DNA of 64,000 nucleotides, from assembly GCA_027919835.1 (NCBI GenBank), contig JANVFP010000015.1, positions 310,001 through 374,000 of the forward strand, given 5' to 3'. The position numbers and the translations under genes are program-made. Below, piece by piece: positions 21,094-32,910 of this stretch. The notes beneath the pieces are model-generated. The model was not told the DNA's origin. It saw only the letters and a program-made list of their open reading frames with translations, and made no database searches. Source of the DNA: Lentinula raphanica. Lineage: Eukaryota; Basidiomycota; Agaricomycetes; Agaricales; Omphalotaceae. Each line of letters begins with the position of its first letter. Position 1 is the first letter of the stretch.

Positions 21094-24000
21094 ATGAGCA
21101 ACAGCCTTAGCAAAGACGACAAACTGCCACAGCCACCTCCAGATGATTTTGAACAGACTCTTACTCCGCCACGAACTCCCTTCAAGTCTTCAGATTCTCC
21201 TGCGTCGCGACCTCTTCAATTAGGTGCCTTACCTGCTTTCGAGCCTTTATGTACGTCCAATACATATTCGTTCGTTACAATCACCTCTGATTCATACGAC
21301 AGCCTTACCATCGACGCCAATAACGCCTCTGTCACCGAATTCTCCTTCCGACGGGACAAAACCGAAAAAGGCCAATCCTCTAAATGATCTCATTGACACG
21401 GAAAGGGCCTATGTTGATCAACTGACAGCTATAATACGGGTTCGTATTGTGCATCCATTACGCCGCTATCCGTTCTTCAACTCTCCTTAGAAAGTGGCTG
21501 CAGCATGGTCCAGGTCCAATCTTCCACCTCCAGAACTGGATACAATGTTTCGGAGTATAGAGTCAGTCTACAAAGCCAATCGTTCTTTACTGACTGTAGG
21601 TTACAATCTATGCATTCTCCGTTGATATCTCATATGAGGTACTGGCAGAAACTCAAGGACATTGGAACAAATCCTTCTTCTCCCAAAGCTTTAGGCGATC
21701 TGCTCATGCGATGGGCAAGTGTCATTCTACATTTTTCCCTTCTGATCCTAATGATCACTGTAGATCGACGACCTTGAAACTCCATACTCCACGTACTGCT
21801 CAAAATTCGTGTCCGGGTTCAACGTCTGGGAGCCTGTTCAATCCAATGCGAAATTAGGACCTATCCTCGTCAATTTTTCATCATCAAACCCGCCTTCATC
21901 GGGTGATGAAGTTTGGTCGCTCGACGCGCTTTTTCTCTTGCCCAAAGCTCGTTTAAAGTACTACAAGAAACTATATGGTCGATTACTCAAGAGCACCGCG
22001 CCTGGAAGAAGCGACCATAAATTGCTGGTTGGGGCAGTCGATAAACTGGATAGGTTACTCGAAACATTGGAACAAAGAGAAATTCTTCGAGTGGGATTTC
22101 CCGATGATTCACCTGCCCCACAATATACTGCACACGAACCAGAAGATGAGATTGTGCTCGATATGCGCACACAGAGCATGCGGAGCGAACCTGAATATCC
22201 GATTTTGCCCCACCGAACCAGTGAGGTTGAGCCCGTTACCGGCAGCGTAAGTAATTCGACGAGAGATAGTGGTGTTTCATCAGGGTATGCATTTTTCCCT
22301 GCAGTAATTGTGTTACTCTTACTCGTATTGTATAACAGGGATCGCATGTCTCGAGAGACCGTGTCTACTGCCACCAGCAATGGTTCAATAGCTACGCTTT
22401 CCATGCCAATTTCGGATTTAGAGCGTAGACTTTCTACAACACGTTGCATGGATATTTTCACCATGACTCACAAGGTATGTTCAATGTCGCCTTTGTAGGT
22501 TTACGTTTTCATACAGCTATGTTCCTCAGGCTGTCAAACTACAAATGTCACCTCCTTCACTGACATACACCCGGGAGATGCGATGTTCTGTGGATCTCGT
22601 CATTCGTGTCACTCCTCGTGCTACCGGTCAGGAAGTAGTGCACAAGCGCGGACACATCTTCCTGCTGTCTGACTTGTTTCTTGTATGTGAGCGAATGTCT
22701 CTCGAAGAACGGGCGACTACGGGATCCAGTGGACCTGACATGTGGCTCTGTTATCCCCCCTTGGCCGGTAAGGTTTTACGCGTCTCAGAGGTGCCTGGGT
22801 CAGGTAAGATGGGAGCGGAATAATTATCTGTATAGGGTCTGACATTTTCCCTCAGATACGGAGATGCAGGTTCATATTATGAGGAAAGAAACACTAACGT
22901 TATGCTTGGAAACGCGTCCTGAGCGGGACGCCTTGATGAGAGATTTCAAGGATTGCATTGAATTTGCGAGTTCAGGTCAATACACTCTCATTTCATTTTG
23001 GCAATATCGGGCTGACGATAATTATCAGTTGGTCCAGTGTCTAAGGTAGCTCCTCCGCCTGTCCCGCCGCTTCCCGCTATGGGCGGACTTTCACGATCAC
23101 CAGCACCAATCACTTCACCTAGTCGACCTGCTCAAATAATCTCTCCGCCAGCCAGTCGGACCTCATCGCCTCCATCCCATCCCTCTCCCGGAATAGAATC
23201 AATAGCGTCCCGTACCTCATCTCTAAGCCAGCAATCTCCACGATCTTCAGGGAGTGGAAGCATCAGCGATCAATTCTCGAGAATGGGTATGGCTAACATG
23301 TCTTCTCCTCCTTCAGGCCCGAAGCGACTTCCGTCATTTCATGATCAACCACCAATGTCGACACCTGGTGGCTCAGTAGGCGTTGGGCAAGTGTTCCCGG
23401 TCTCTCGCAATCCTAGTTTGAGTTCACAACACCAGCCTTACCCTCCTTATGGACCTGGGCCCGGGCGTGGTGCAGCCGGGCCTCCGCCCCCTCCTCCCAT
23501 TAAAACTCATATGCAACCTCCAATGCAAACTCCCCATTCAGCAGGCCCTCAACGCAACATGTCTGCTCCTGTTGTGCAAAACGCCCCTCCATTCGATCAT
23601 CAACAGCCTCGCGCGCCATTCATGGATGGCCTACCCCCTCGACCTCCTTCTGAACCACTCATGCCGCCTAATACACAAGGCAGGCGATCTCCTTCTACTC
23701 GCTCTCTGTCGTCACAACAAGACCGCCCTCGATACAACAATATGCCCCCTAATGGATATCCCCCAAATAACATGAACCCTATGACCAGACAGCAATCTGT
23801 TGGCCCTCCGCTTCACGCACCACAGCCACGACCAATGATGCCTTCTGCAACCTTCAATCGAGCTCTGTCATCTGCGGAGGCCTCTTTTGCTGACCCTAGT
23901 CCTCCAAACTCTCCCGTGGCCGAGAGTTCTTCTCTGCCTACGGGGCCTGTCACATCCACTATAACGGCCACTTTCAAATGCAAGGTATTCTTGAAACAGC

Positions 24001-24290
24001 AACATGCGCAATGGAAGTCGCTCGGTGCTGCGAAGCTCAAGCTTTATCGAGAAAGCCCTACGAACGTGAAGCAGCTTGTAGTCGAGGCTGATGATAAAAA
24101 GGAAAATATGTTGATATCGACGATCGTCTTGACGGACGGAGTCGAGCGAGTTGGGAAAACTGGAGTTGCGGTCGAGCTGAGCGATAAAGGTGCTCGAACG
24201 GGTATCGTTTATATGATACAGCTGCGGAACGAGAAGTCAGCAGGGGGTCTGTTCGACAGTCTATTGGATGGTTCAGACAGGGCACGGTAG
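21094..24290 (+). CDS. Rho guanine-nucleotide exchange factor (DH-PH) with proline-rich tail
   Basis: A 925-residue protein in nine exons: 21094-21250, 21303-21439, 21491-21595, 21649-21714, 21764-22284, 22339-22474, 22530-22803, 22856-22975, 23029-24290. The DH (RhoGEF) domain starts at NDLIDTERAYVDQLTAIIRK and includes KALGDLLMRWIDDLETPYS and LPKARLKYYKKLYGRLLK. A PH-like region follows with HKRGHIFLLSDLFLVCERM and TLCLETRPERDALMRDF. A long Pro/Ser-rich segment (about residues 510-820) leads to a C-terminal conserved domain beginning ATFKCKVFLKQQHAQWKSLG. It should activate a Rho-type GTPase in polarity control; the Rac1 in this window is a candidate partner by inference only. The fourth intron starts with GC (TGG followed by gcaagt). 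The gene is divergent from the membrane-protein gene 118 bases upstream. Confidence 0.88.
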
Positions 24291-24593
24291 GTCGTGGTTT
24301 ACAGTCATCAGTCGGTCTGTTTTTCGTTTTTTCTCTGGGTGTGTATATAGACGTGGCATTCGTCTGTCACTGGGACCTTGGTACGTTCGAATTAGTATTC
24401 CGTGGAACATTTCACTTCAATACGATTTTATTACCACTTCGTCTTTTTTTCTTCGCCTCTCACAATACCATGGTCACTCATTAATACTTCCATTTCTCAT
24501 ATTTCATTGTCTCTCGCTACAATCTGATCTCCACACCTACATAATGCGGTGTTTTTGTGCATGTTCATCTCTGTCGCTTATGATGATTTTAGT

Positions 24594-26329
24594 CTAACTA
24601 TGCGTAAAGACTATCTCAGCGCTGAGCGAAACATGATCGCTTCCACAAACTCCCAATTGCGGGAGACCCGGGTCCAGGTCTTCAGTACGGTGTCCAGAAA
24701 GTAGCCCGGTGATTGTAGAATGACCGCCAGGCGCATCCAAGATGAAAATGTAATCTATGCATAATGACCGTTAACGTTGAACTCCAAATGTTGTGAATTA
24801 TAGATATATAACACGCACCGAGAGTCAATCTCCAGTAAAATGTGTAGCTAGACCATTCTAGTTCGTATCTACCCCTTCTAGAAGATGGGACATTCACTCT
24901 ATCTCCAAAAGTCCTGGTTGGTTTTGTGGTTCCTGCAGAATCCAGATATCCCCGCAAACCGTTATCATATGCACTTTTCAAAGAGGGACCGGATTGGGTA
25001 AACATGGCCTGCAGTTCTGGTAACGAGAGTAGTCCATCTGTGAGTTGAGCTGGGCGCGCATTGGTGATGACCTTATCAGGGTCAGCGGCCTCGCCTTCTT
25101 CGTTCTCATCGTTAGAAGTCTTATTAGTTACGGTGGCGATTGAAGGATCTATCGTTGAATGGATCACATAGGATGGCAGTAGTCGTTCTTCTTGAGCAGG
25201 AAGTATAGGATCCCCTATCACAAGGGAGTATACAGGATCATCAGGTGTGAAGTTGAAGTCTGTTTGAGTTTCATCAGATATTTGAGAAGTACTTCTTGAA
25301 TCTTCACCAACCTCCACTGATGATACACGGCCAATCATCGTGCCCTATGGAATGCTTAAATTGAACCACTTCTCTCTTTAGGATTGCTGCTTGTCTACTG
25401 AGCGATCAGCAATTGACTAACAGCCTCCACTCCTTGAGAGCTGACCTTGCCTTCTCGTAGACATATCTAGTAATGCGAAGTCCATTGTAAGTGGATGGAC
25501 GGTAACAGAAATGGAACAAGACTCACTTGGGATGCCAGAATAAATGCGTGGTAGCAACGACTACACCTTCATTACGCTGTTTGTGCTTCAAGGCTACAAT
25601 ATGACCGATATTTCTTGTGCGGAAAGTGCCACCACATGAATTAATTCCTTCCTGATCGCGTACTTTCTGTTCATCATACAAAATCAACTTCGAACCGACC
25701 TCTTCATAATGATCCTGCTTGAACGCGATCAAACAGCCGTGCTTTTTGTTTGGCCCAGCTGCGTATCGATGGGCATAGTTTGCGCTTTCGATGACTGGAA
25801 CCAGTTTTTCCAGACGATCCACTTCCTTCGGAAAGAATTAAGGACAAGATGCCATAACTCATTGACGCATAGTATACATACCTGAAGACATAGAATATCT
25901 GCATCTTGCATTAATATCTCGCGATAGAGCATATGTTCACGTTGGGTCGCTTTCAAGCAATTGCTATTTGGGAAGAGTTCGCGTCCTGAGCAAGCATTGG
26001 TCGTCAGATTCTCGAAAGAATTCGAAATTGATCGTTACACACGGACGAGGCATTGCGCGAGCAGCTTTAACCCAGAGTCAATTCAAACCAATCCTAACAA
26101 TTCGAAACTGACAGACATTCCAAGTGAAGACTTTTACACGGTGATCATTTAAAGCTTCGTCTGGTCTCTTGATTTGAATCCACTTGCGCTCTGTGATACG
26201 CCCTTTCACCTCGTTGACTAAAGAAGCTGTCGTTGGTGCTAGTGGTCCGTTCTGCTTTGCTTTTTTCGCTTTGCGAGCTTCCGACAGAGCCAGTTGTTCT
26301 GCAGTTAGAGCTGGTCTTTTAAAGGCCAT
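24594..26329 (-). CDS. Ngl2-like endonuclease/exonuclease/phosphatase-family nuclease
   Basis: A 447-residue protein of the CCR4-type EEP superfamily, closest in layout to yeast Ngl2/Ngl3, which trims 5.8S rRNA precursors. Exons on the minus strand: 26329-26117, 26064-26043, 25985-25882, 25825-25527, 25466-25446, 25394-25312, 25259-24819, 24754-24594. Motifs in order: KVFTWN then LLAQCLVRRELFPNSN; DADILCLQEVDRLEKL (catalytic Glu); NEGVVVATTHLFWHP; WPCIISGDFNFTPDD (Asp/Asn pair); YIFILDAPGGHSTITGLLSG; and GSDHVSLSAEIVF (catalytic Asp-His) near the end. Two exons are only 21-22 bases. The N-terminus carries a basic stretch (SEARKAKKAKQNG). An open stretch just before GDFNFT is an intron despite having no stop. 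Confidence 0.85.
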
Positions 26330-26720
26330 TGCATGTATACGACTCGCAATGAGCAGCCTAGAAAAAAGTGGACGAAGTATGATGATTGAGGAATGGAGTC
26401 GGGTTTCGGATTATTCCGGAAGAGCACATGGAAGACTAATCCGATAATTGCCGATATGTAAATTTGATTTTTGGAATCACGTAATCATCCTTCGACACAG
26501 CGGCGAGCGCGATCAGGACCGTGGACCGTGGTGGATGTTTCGTCCGACGCTCTCTCGTGTCGTACCCTTTCTCTCCAGGCCAAGCTCTAGCTTTGGCTCC
26601 TCCTTCTTCTCTTCTACTCTCAAGAGAAGGACCTGCGGCCTCAGCATCAAGAAACATATAAATAATTTCCCTTTTCGGCTTGCATCCCATCCTTTTTCTT
26701 CTACCACCACCTCCTCAGCC
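26330..26720. promoter_or_regulatory. Divergent promoter region between NGL2-like and M16 protease genes
   Basis: 390 bases between two divergent start codons. The segment contains pyrimidine-rich tracts next to the protease start (26570-26720). No TATA box or known element is obvious. A short minus-strand frame here (26436-26690) has no recognisable protein and is disregarded. Confidence 0.5.
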
Positions 26721-29700
26721 ATGTCCTCTGCACCACAAGTCTTCGGAAACTTCGATCTGATTCAGCAGTTCAAGCTTGATTTTGCAGACGTCTTAGTTTC
26801 AAAATACAGGAGTAGAATTACAGGTTTAAGCATTGTACATCTCGATTACGAAGGTATGATTTTATGCCTCGCGTCAGTTTTCGTGTCTGACGTTTCAAAA
26901 CAGCGCCTATCGTCAATGGCTACTTTGTAGTACCTACAGAAAGTTCGCCGACTACCCCCTCGCATATTGACTTAATTTCTGACCGACGTCCTAGTTTTCA
27001 ATGATTCGGGTTGTCCACATACTCTGGAACAGTACGCCCACCTTCTCACTCTGATCCTGTTACATCTTGCTGAAATCTACTGCCAAAGTCTCGTTTTTAT
27101 GGGCTCCGAAAAATATCCATACAAGGGGATCATCGATCACTTGGCCAACCGTGGATTCTCGAATGGCACAAATGCCTGGACAGACACTGATCATACTGCT
27201 TATACACTGTCTACGGCAGGGGAACAAGGCTTTCTTCAACTCTTACCGATTTATGTCGATCACATTCTCTATCCTACCATAACCAAAGCAGGGTCTGTAA
27301 TCTGTTTTCTCTGTGTTCGCTGGCCTTGTTAATCATGAGTGAAAAGGTTCATCACTGAGGTAAGGCGATGATCCTTATCTGCACAGTATATCTCAACAGC
27401 TTCTAGGTTCATCACATAGATGGGAAAGGCCATAATTCTGGGGTAGTCTACAGTGAAATGCAAGGCAGGGAAAACACGTCAGGCGATCTCATGGCGCTCC
27501 GGTTCGTACTTGCCTTTTCACTTGATTACAACCGCTGACTTCAAGCGCACAGCATGCAACGGCTGCTTAATCCCCGAGCAGCGCCTACCGCAGCGAGACT
27601 GGCGGCCTAATGGAAGCCCTTCGGAAATTAACTGTCGAGCAAAGTATTTTTGTTATACCGCTTATACTTGACTATGATAATGACTGGCAAACTCACCTTG
27701 CAGTTCGGGAATACCATGCCTCTTATTACGTGCCGCACAATCTGTCCCTCATCGTAACGGGCAAACTGTCGAGCGGGACTCAATCGCTGTTATCGGTTGT
27801 GCAAGAACAGGTGGAGCCTAGTCTCATCGCGCATGGTCAGAACCACGGCCCAAAGCCTGATGGGTGGAAGCGTCCCTTCGTAGAAACTCCAAGTGCTATC
27901 AGTCCCCAGATCACAGCGCCTATCAAAGAGACTGTAGAGTTTCCCGAACAAGATGAAAGTGTGTATCTTTGAACATTCTGTTCGCACACAATCTCATCGC
28001 CTCTTATTCAGGTGTTGGTGAATTGATCATCAATTTTCTTGGACCAGCTCCGAATGAGTTCTTGGAACGGAAGGTCAGTAATGTTCGCATTTGTTTGACA
28101 TCTTCTCATCATAAGCATAATGCAGGCCTTAGATGTTCTTAGTGATTATCTAACTTCATCCGCTGCCGCTCCCTTGAACAAGGAGTATGTGGAGATTGAA
28201 TCGCCGTTATGGTAAGTTTCACTGAATCTCCAGCTTGTCCAGACTCTCATACCTGTTGAAGCACCTATATCTACTTTTCAGAAGATATCAGAGCAACGCG
28301 TGTTTCAATGCCCATCTACGTTGGATCCGTGCCGACTGAATACTTGGACACCTTTGACCAGAAACTCAAAGCTAGCTTTCAACGGATTGTCAAAGAGGGG
28401 ATTGACATGGAACGCATGGCTATGGTCATCAATCGTGACGAACGTCAGGTACGCTCGGTCCATATCGTACCTCTGAGTAATCTGACCTATATACATTCAG
28501 CTCCGGAGCAAGCTGGAGTCTGCAAAAGGAGATACTTTTTCTGGGACAGTCATTACAGATCATCTTTATGGTATTGAGGATGGATCAGAACTGTCTCCGG
28601 CCATGGCCGAGTTCGACACCTACGCTGCCGTCAAAAATTGGACTAGCAAACAATGGACCGACCTCATACAGAAGTAAAACGATTACTGAACTTTGAGGAT
28701 TACCGCTTATTGTGCAACTTTCCAGATACTTCATAAATCCTCCGTCAGTCACTGTTATCGGTCGTCCATCAGCAGCTCTCGCCGATAAATTGGAAAAGGA
28801 CGAGAAGAAACGTATCGCCGCGCAGATCAAGAAGCTAGGTCCCGAGGGTCTGAAGGCTGCGGCACAAGAACTGGAAGAAGCCAAAGCTGAACATGATAAA
28901 CCCATTCCCACAGAGGTCCTTACACAGTTCAAGATTCCTAGTGTCAAGAGTATCTCTTGGATACCCGTGCAAAGTCTACAGCAGAAAGGAAAAGGGCGTT
29001 CCGCCGCTCCTGCCTCAGAAAGCTCGGGTCTAGCCAAATTTATTGCTTCAGATGGGGATGAGCCACCTTTCTTCGTACAATATGATCACGTAGAGGTGAG
29101 GAAATCCTGGGATTCTTTCGATAAATCATGCTTACCGGATTCAGTCCGATTTCGTCAGCATACATGCTCTCTGCTCACTAGAAAACCTTCCTGAACGGCT
29201 ACGAAAGTGAGTGGCAAATGGTCACTCTCTACTTCCCTTCTCATGAAGCTATAGTCATATATCAACATACCTATCTGCGTTCTTTGCACTTCCAGTCAAT
29301 CGTCAAAATGGCGAGCGCCTCACGCACGAGGAAGTCATTAACAAATTAGATAACGAGACCGTTAGTTATGAGATTGGATTGGGTATTGGGAACTCTTTCG
29401 CCGAAATGCTTCGTATCACCATCCGGGTTGAGATTGCGGCTTACGAAAGTGCTATTGCATGGATGAAGGATCTGATATATGGTAGCCAATTTGACAAAGA
29501 ACGGCAAGTCCACATTGAGCTGAAATCACAGCCAAGTATAGCTCACCAATTCTCTCAGGCTCGCGGTCACCATTGCCAAAGTCCAACAGTCTCTTCCTGA
29601 AATGAAGAGAGATGGAAACACTGTGCTTGGCTCTCTATGGGCTGAATTAATGTTCAGCGAAAAGTCTACTTCTCGTGCCAGTGGTGTACTTCCCCAAGTG

Positions 29701-30921
29701 GACTTCGTTCCCAAGCTCGCGAAAGAGCTGCAAGAACATCCTGAAAAAGTCATCGCAGATTTTGAAGAGATCAGAAAGCACAGTGAGATTCGATCAGCTC
29801 ACTTTTGATTTTGAAGTCTAATCTTGATTCCAGTCACTGATCCTTCCGGAATGCGGTTCTCTGTTACTGGAAATGTGATGAAGCTCAACCATCCTCGTAG
29901 CACCTGGGCCAAGTATTTCCAGGCCGTACCTGTATGTCTCCAAATGGATGTTCCGTCCAATTCTAACAGAACGCTTTCTGTTCCCAGGAAGTTCCCTTGA
30001 ACCCCGTTTTATTTTCGTCTCAAGTGTTGAATGCCATTGGTGCCAATCCTATGAAGAAGGTATGAAAATTTTATCCTATCTGAATCACAACTGAGTTTTT
30101 ATTCTAGGCTCTTGTGATGAGTCTGCCCACCATCGAGAGCTCATATGTGACACATACATCAAAGGGAATTCAAGGCTCTGACCATCCTCAGTACCCTGCG
30201 TTCCGTGTGGCCCTCGAAGTATTAAACGCCACTGAGAGTTATTTATGGCGCTACATACGGGGGTCCGGTTTGGCATATGGGGCATATGTGTCACTGGATG
30301 TTGAAGCCGGGCTGCTGAGCTTCACACTCTATAGAGTAAGTCCAGCACCTGAAAATGTGATTGTCGAATTCACCTCATTGAGCTATAGAGTTCAAATAGT
30401 ATGGATGCGTACAAGCAAGCCTCTACAGTCCTTAAAGACCTTGCTGATGGAAAGGTATGTCTAACTGTCTTCTCCTAGTGCAACACCTCACAAATTCTGT
30501 CATATCACAGGTATCACTCGATGACACCACCCTAGATGCGGCCAAGAGCAGCATTGTTTATGGGATCACCAAGACAGTGTCCACAGCGAGTCGCGCTGCA
30601 CTCGTATCTTTCACCAACCAGGCTCTCAAAGGCGTACCCCAAAATCATCAGGTGGGACTGCTGGAGAAATTCCAAGCAGTCACTAAGGAAGATGTTCTCT
30701 CCATCTTCCGTAGCCATTTCCTACCTCTTTTCGAGGCCGAAAGTTCTGTCGCCGTCGTCGTGACTGCCCCTTCCAAAGCCGACGAAATTGACGCTGGCCT
30801 TGCCAGTCATGGATTTGAGGTAGAACGAAGGACTTTAGATATTGACCCTCAAGAACTAGAAGGTTCAGATGGAAGTGAGAGTGGCAGTGACACCGAAAGC
30901 GATGAATCTGGTCTGCATTAA
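26721..30921 (+). CDS. M16 (insulinase/pitrilysin-type) zinc metalloprotease, Sdd3/C05D11.1-like (apparent frameshift)
   Basis: About 1050 residues in some twenty exons (first 26721-26853, last from about 30513 to 30921). The inverted zinc motif HxxEH is present as CPHTLEHLVFMGSEKYPYKG, with the distal Glu region VVYSEMQGREN. Other hallmarks: GIIDHLANRGFSNGTNAWTD, YHASYYVPHNLSLIVTGK, GYFVVPTEIFNDSG and the C-terminal M16 half with VGLLEKFQAVTKEDVLSIF. The tail is acidic (GSESGSDTESDE). These are cytosolic M16C-like peptidases; substrates are unknown. The frame breaks once at the CCCC run 27572-27575: one added C gives LLNPPSSAYRSETGGLMEAL, the expected continuation. An intron at 29504-29558 starts with GC (ACG followed by gcaagt). 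Both points are supported by intact flanking sequence. Confidence 0.88.
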
Positions 30922-31031
30922 TATTGATATTGTATCTCATGCTAATTGCTTGGATTTTGGGTTTTATGGTTTATCTCCCCAGGCCAACGGACAATCTGTA
31001 GCGTAGTATCAACATACAGACTAGATGTATC

Positions 31032-32397
31032 CTATGAATCACAGGAACTTGGTTCTGGCGTGGTTTCTGAACTAATGACTTGGATAGGATTTGCAGCAGC
31101 TTCACCAGGTGTGAGCTCTACCCCGTCAAAGAAGTTGTTGTCGACAATGAAACGAATGGCCTGCGAAAGATTTGATACTGTCATTTGCGTTTCTGGAAGT
31201 AAGAGCTGGATTGAAGATGTTAGATTAGTACTTTGAGATTGAAGAGAAATGCTGACTTTTTGTAACAAGCTTGTCTTAGGGGCGAAAGGATTGTGGGGTA
31301 GTTTTTTGGGTTGGCGCGGCCACTGTTTGGGATTTTGTCGTGGTTGGATTAGGATGGGGACTGCGGTCGAGGGGCTAGGTTCATCTATAGGTTCTCCTGA
31401 CGGAGGCTTAGAGGATTGGACTTCGGGTTCGCTATCGCTATCGGAGGAAGATCCGTCTAAATTATCCTTCGTGGATATAGCTTCTGGTGTGTGTTGTCGC
31501 GATGCCCCATTTGTCATGAACTTTGAAGGCAGACTGGCCTCTTCTTCTCTTCTATGTCCAGACAACGTTCCTACACTCGTGAAGCCTCTTCCTTTCCAAC
31601 CCGTGTCTGACGAGCCGCTTGGAGTCCAGCTGCCACGACCCCGCCCTCTGCCTCTTCCTCTCGCAATCCGAGTGGGTTTATTATCGGAAGCATTCTGTAG
31701 TCGTTGTTTCTTCTTAGAGAACAGACCCAACGATTCCACGGAAAGCTCTCCTCGTGCTGAGGCTTCCTCGTATTTTCGTTTCTTGTCGGCGATAAGCGCG
31801 TTACTAGGCCAGCGCTTTTTCCGTTCCGCGACCCAGGCTTCGATTGCCTGGGGTGTATCGAGGACAAGATTGGTTCCTTGTATACGAATGGGTTTTCTGC
31901 AGACACAGTATAGAGCAACACGATCATGGGTAAGAAAGGATAGATACCTACCCTTTCAGACTAGGATCAGCGTCCCAGTCATTTTTCTTTCGCTTCTCCC
32001 AGCCTGGAGGATAGATCAAGTGTCGATCCATTTTATGGATTTCAACGGATTTAGCAGAGCCAGTGAACGGGCAATTTTTGTATGTACATCCGATGTTCCC
32101 GGTCTGGTACCAAGACGAGTTTACAGAGCTGTAGCTTGGTATTCTGACTCCTCCGTTGATTTGATTTTGTGGCAGCGAGAAACTTGGGCCAGTTATGGGT
32201 TGAGGGTATGGTTGGCTCTGATAACTGGTCATGGTGGCATTTGAATATTGCTGCTGCATGTAAGCCTGAGCATAATGCGAAGAGTATGCATGAGAATAAG
32301 GATTCGCGAGAGCAGAACGTAGGGAAAGAGCAGCAGCCTGAGCAGTCGATGGTTGTGAAGAATCTGGTCGAGGTGGAAGAAAAGGTGGTGGTTGCAT
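31032..32397 (-). CDS. NUFIP1-like snoRNP assembly factor
   Basis: About 420 residues. Exons on the minus strand: 32397-31952, 31896-31257 and 31205-31032. After a Gln/Pro/Ser-rich N-terminus there is a C2H2-type finger (CTYKNCPFTGSAKSVEIHKM then DRH). The NUFIP1 core motif follows: KPIRIQGTNLVLDTPQAIEA, then WVAERKKRWPSN. Next come RG repeats (ARGRGRGRGRGSW) typical of nucleolar proteins, an acidic Ser-rich stretch (SSDSDSEPE), and a conserved C-terminal segment MTVSNLSQAIRFIVDNNFF. NUFIP1/Rsa1 links the R2TP complex to box C/D snoRNP assembly. The last intron (31256-31206) is 51 bases, in frame and without stops, so it could be retained. Confidence 0.85.
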
Positions 32398-32910
32398 TCA
32401 AGAGAGCGAAGATTTACATAACATTCTTTTTTCTACAAAATGTCCATTTTTTTTCAAAATTTCTACACGGTAATACTGAACAGTGCAAGCTACGTGTACT
32501 TCATCAAGATACACATTGTACACTGACTACCTGACCAGTAAGCTATAGTGAAAGTATGCATACTTTTACAAAGAGCCCGTCTCCAGCGACAACAGTGACC
32601 GGCGTATATTGAAGCGCGAAGATGAGAGATGATTATGGGCAGGAGGTAGAAGACGCAACACAACGCAGAAGAAATGGGTGAATGGCTCAAATCAAGAGCA
32701 GCAAGATGATAAAATTGGGAGGGCGGCATAGAAGGCGAACCACAGACGATGGTCAGCCAAGAGACACATTTGGTTTGGGATTCGGTTAGGCCAGGATTAT
32801 TTGTACAATCTACATAGACACCCTTCAATCAAGGGAAGTTAAATAAGATTGAAAGAGAGAGGAATAGCCTGAAAAGGCTGACAATGGTTGTGAAAAAGTT
32901 TAAACCTTGC
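32398..32910. other. Intergenic stretch
   Basis: 513 bases between the NUFIP1 start and the KH-gene stop, both on the minus strand. It should contain the NUFIP1 promoter and the KH-gene 3' UTR. Small frames on both strands have no recognisable product. I see no repeat or RNA gene. Confidence 0.5.

Noticed and set aside
26448..26930. Plus-strand frame of 160 codons overlapping the M16 start
   Set aside because: Its 3' part is the M16 first exon read on into the intron; the 5' part is promoter sequence without a recognisable protein.
366..27575. Programmed ribosomal frameshifting in three genes
   Set aside because: None has a recognised slippery site with downstream structure, all are in C/G runs, and three unrelated housekeeping or regulatory genes are unlikely to share it.
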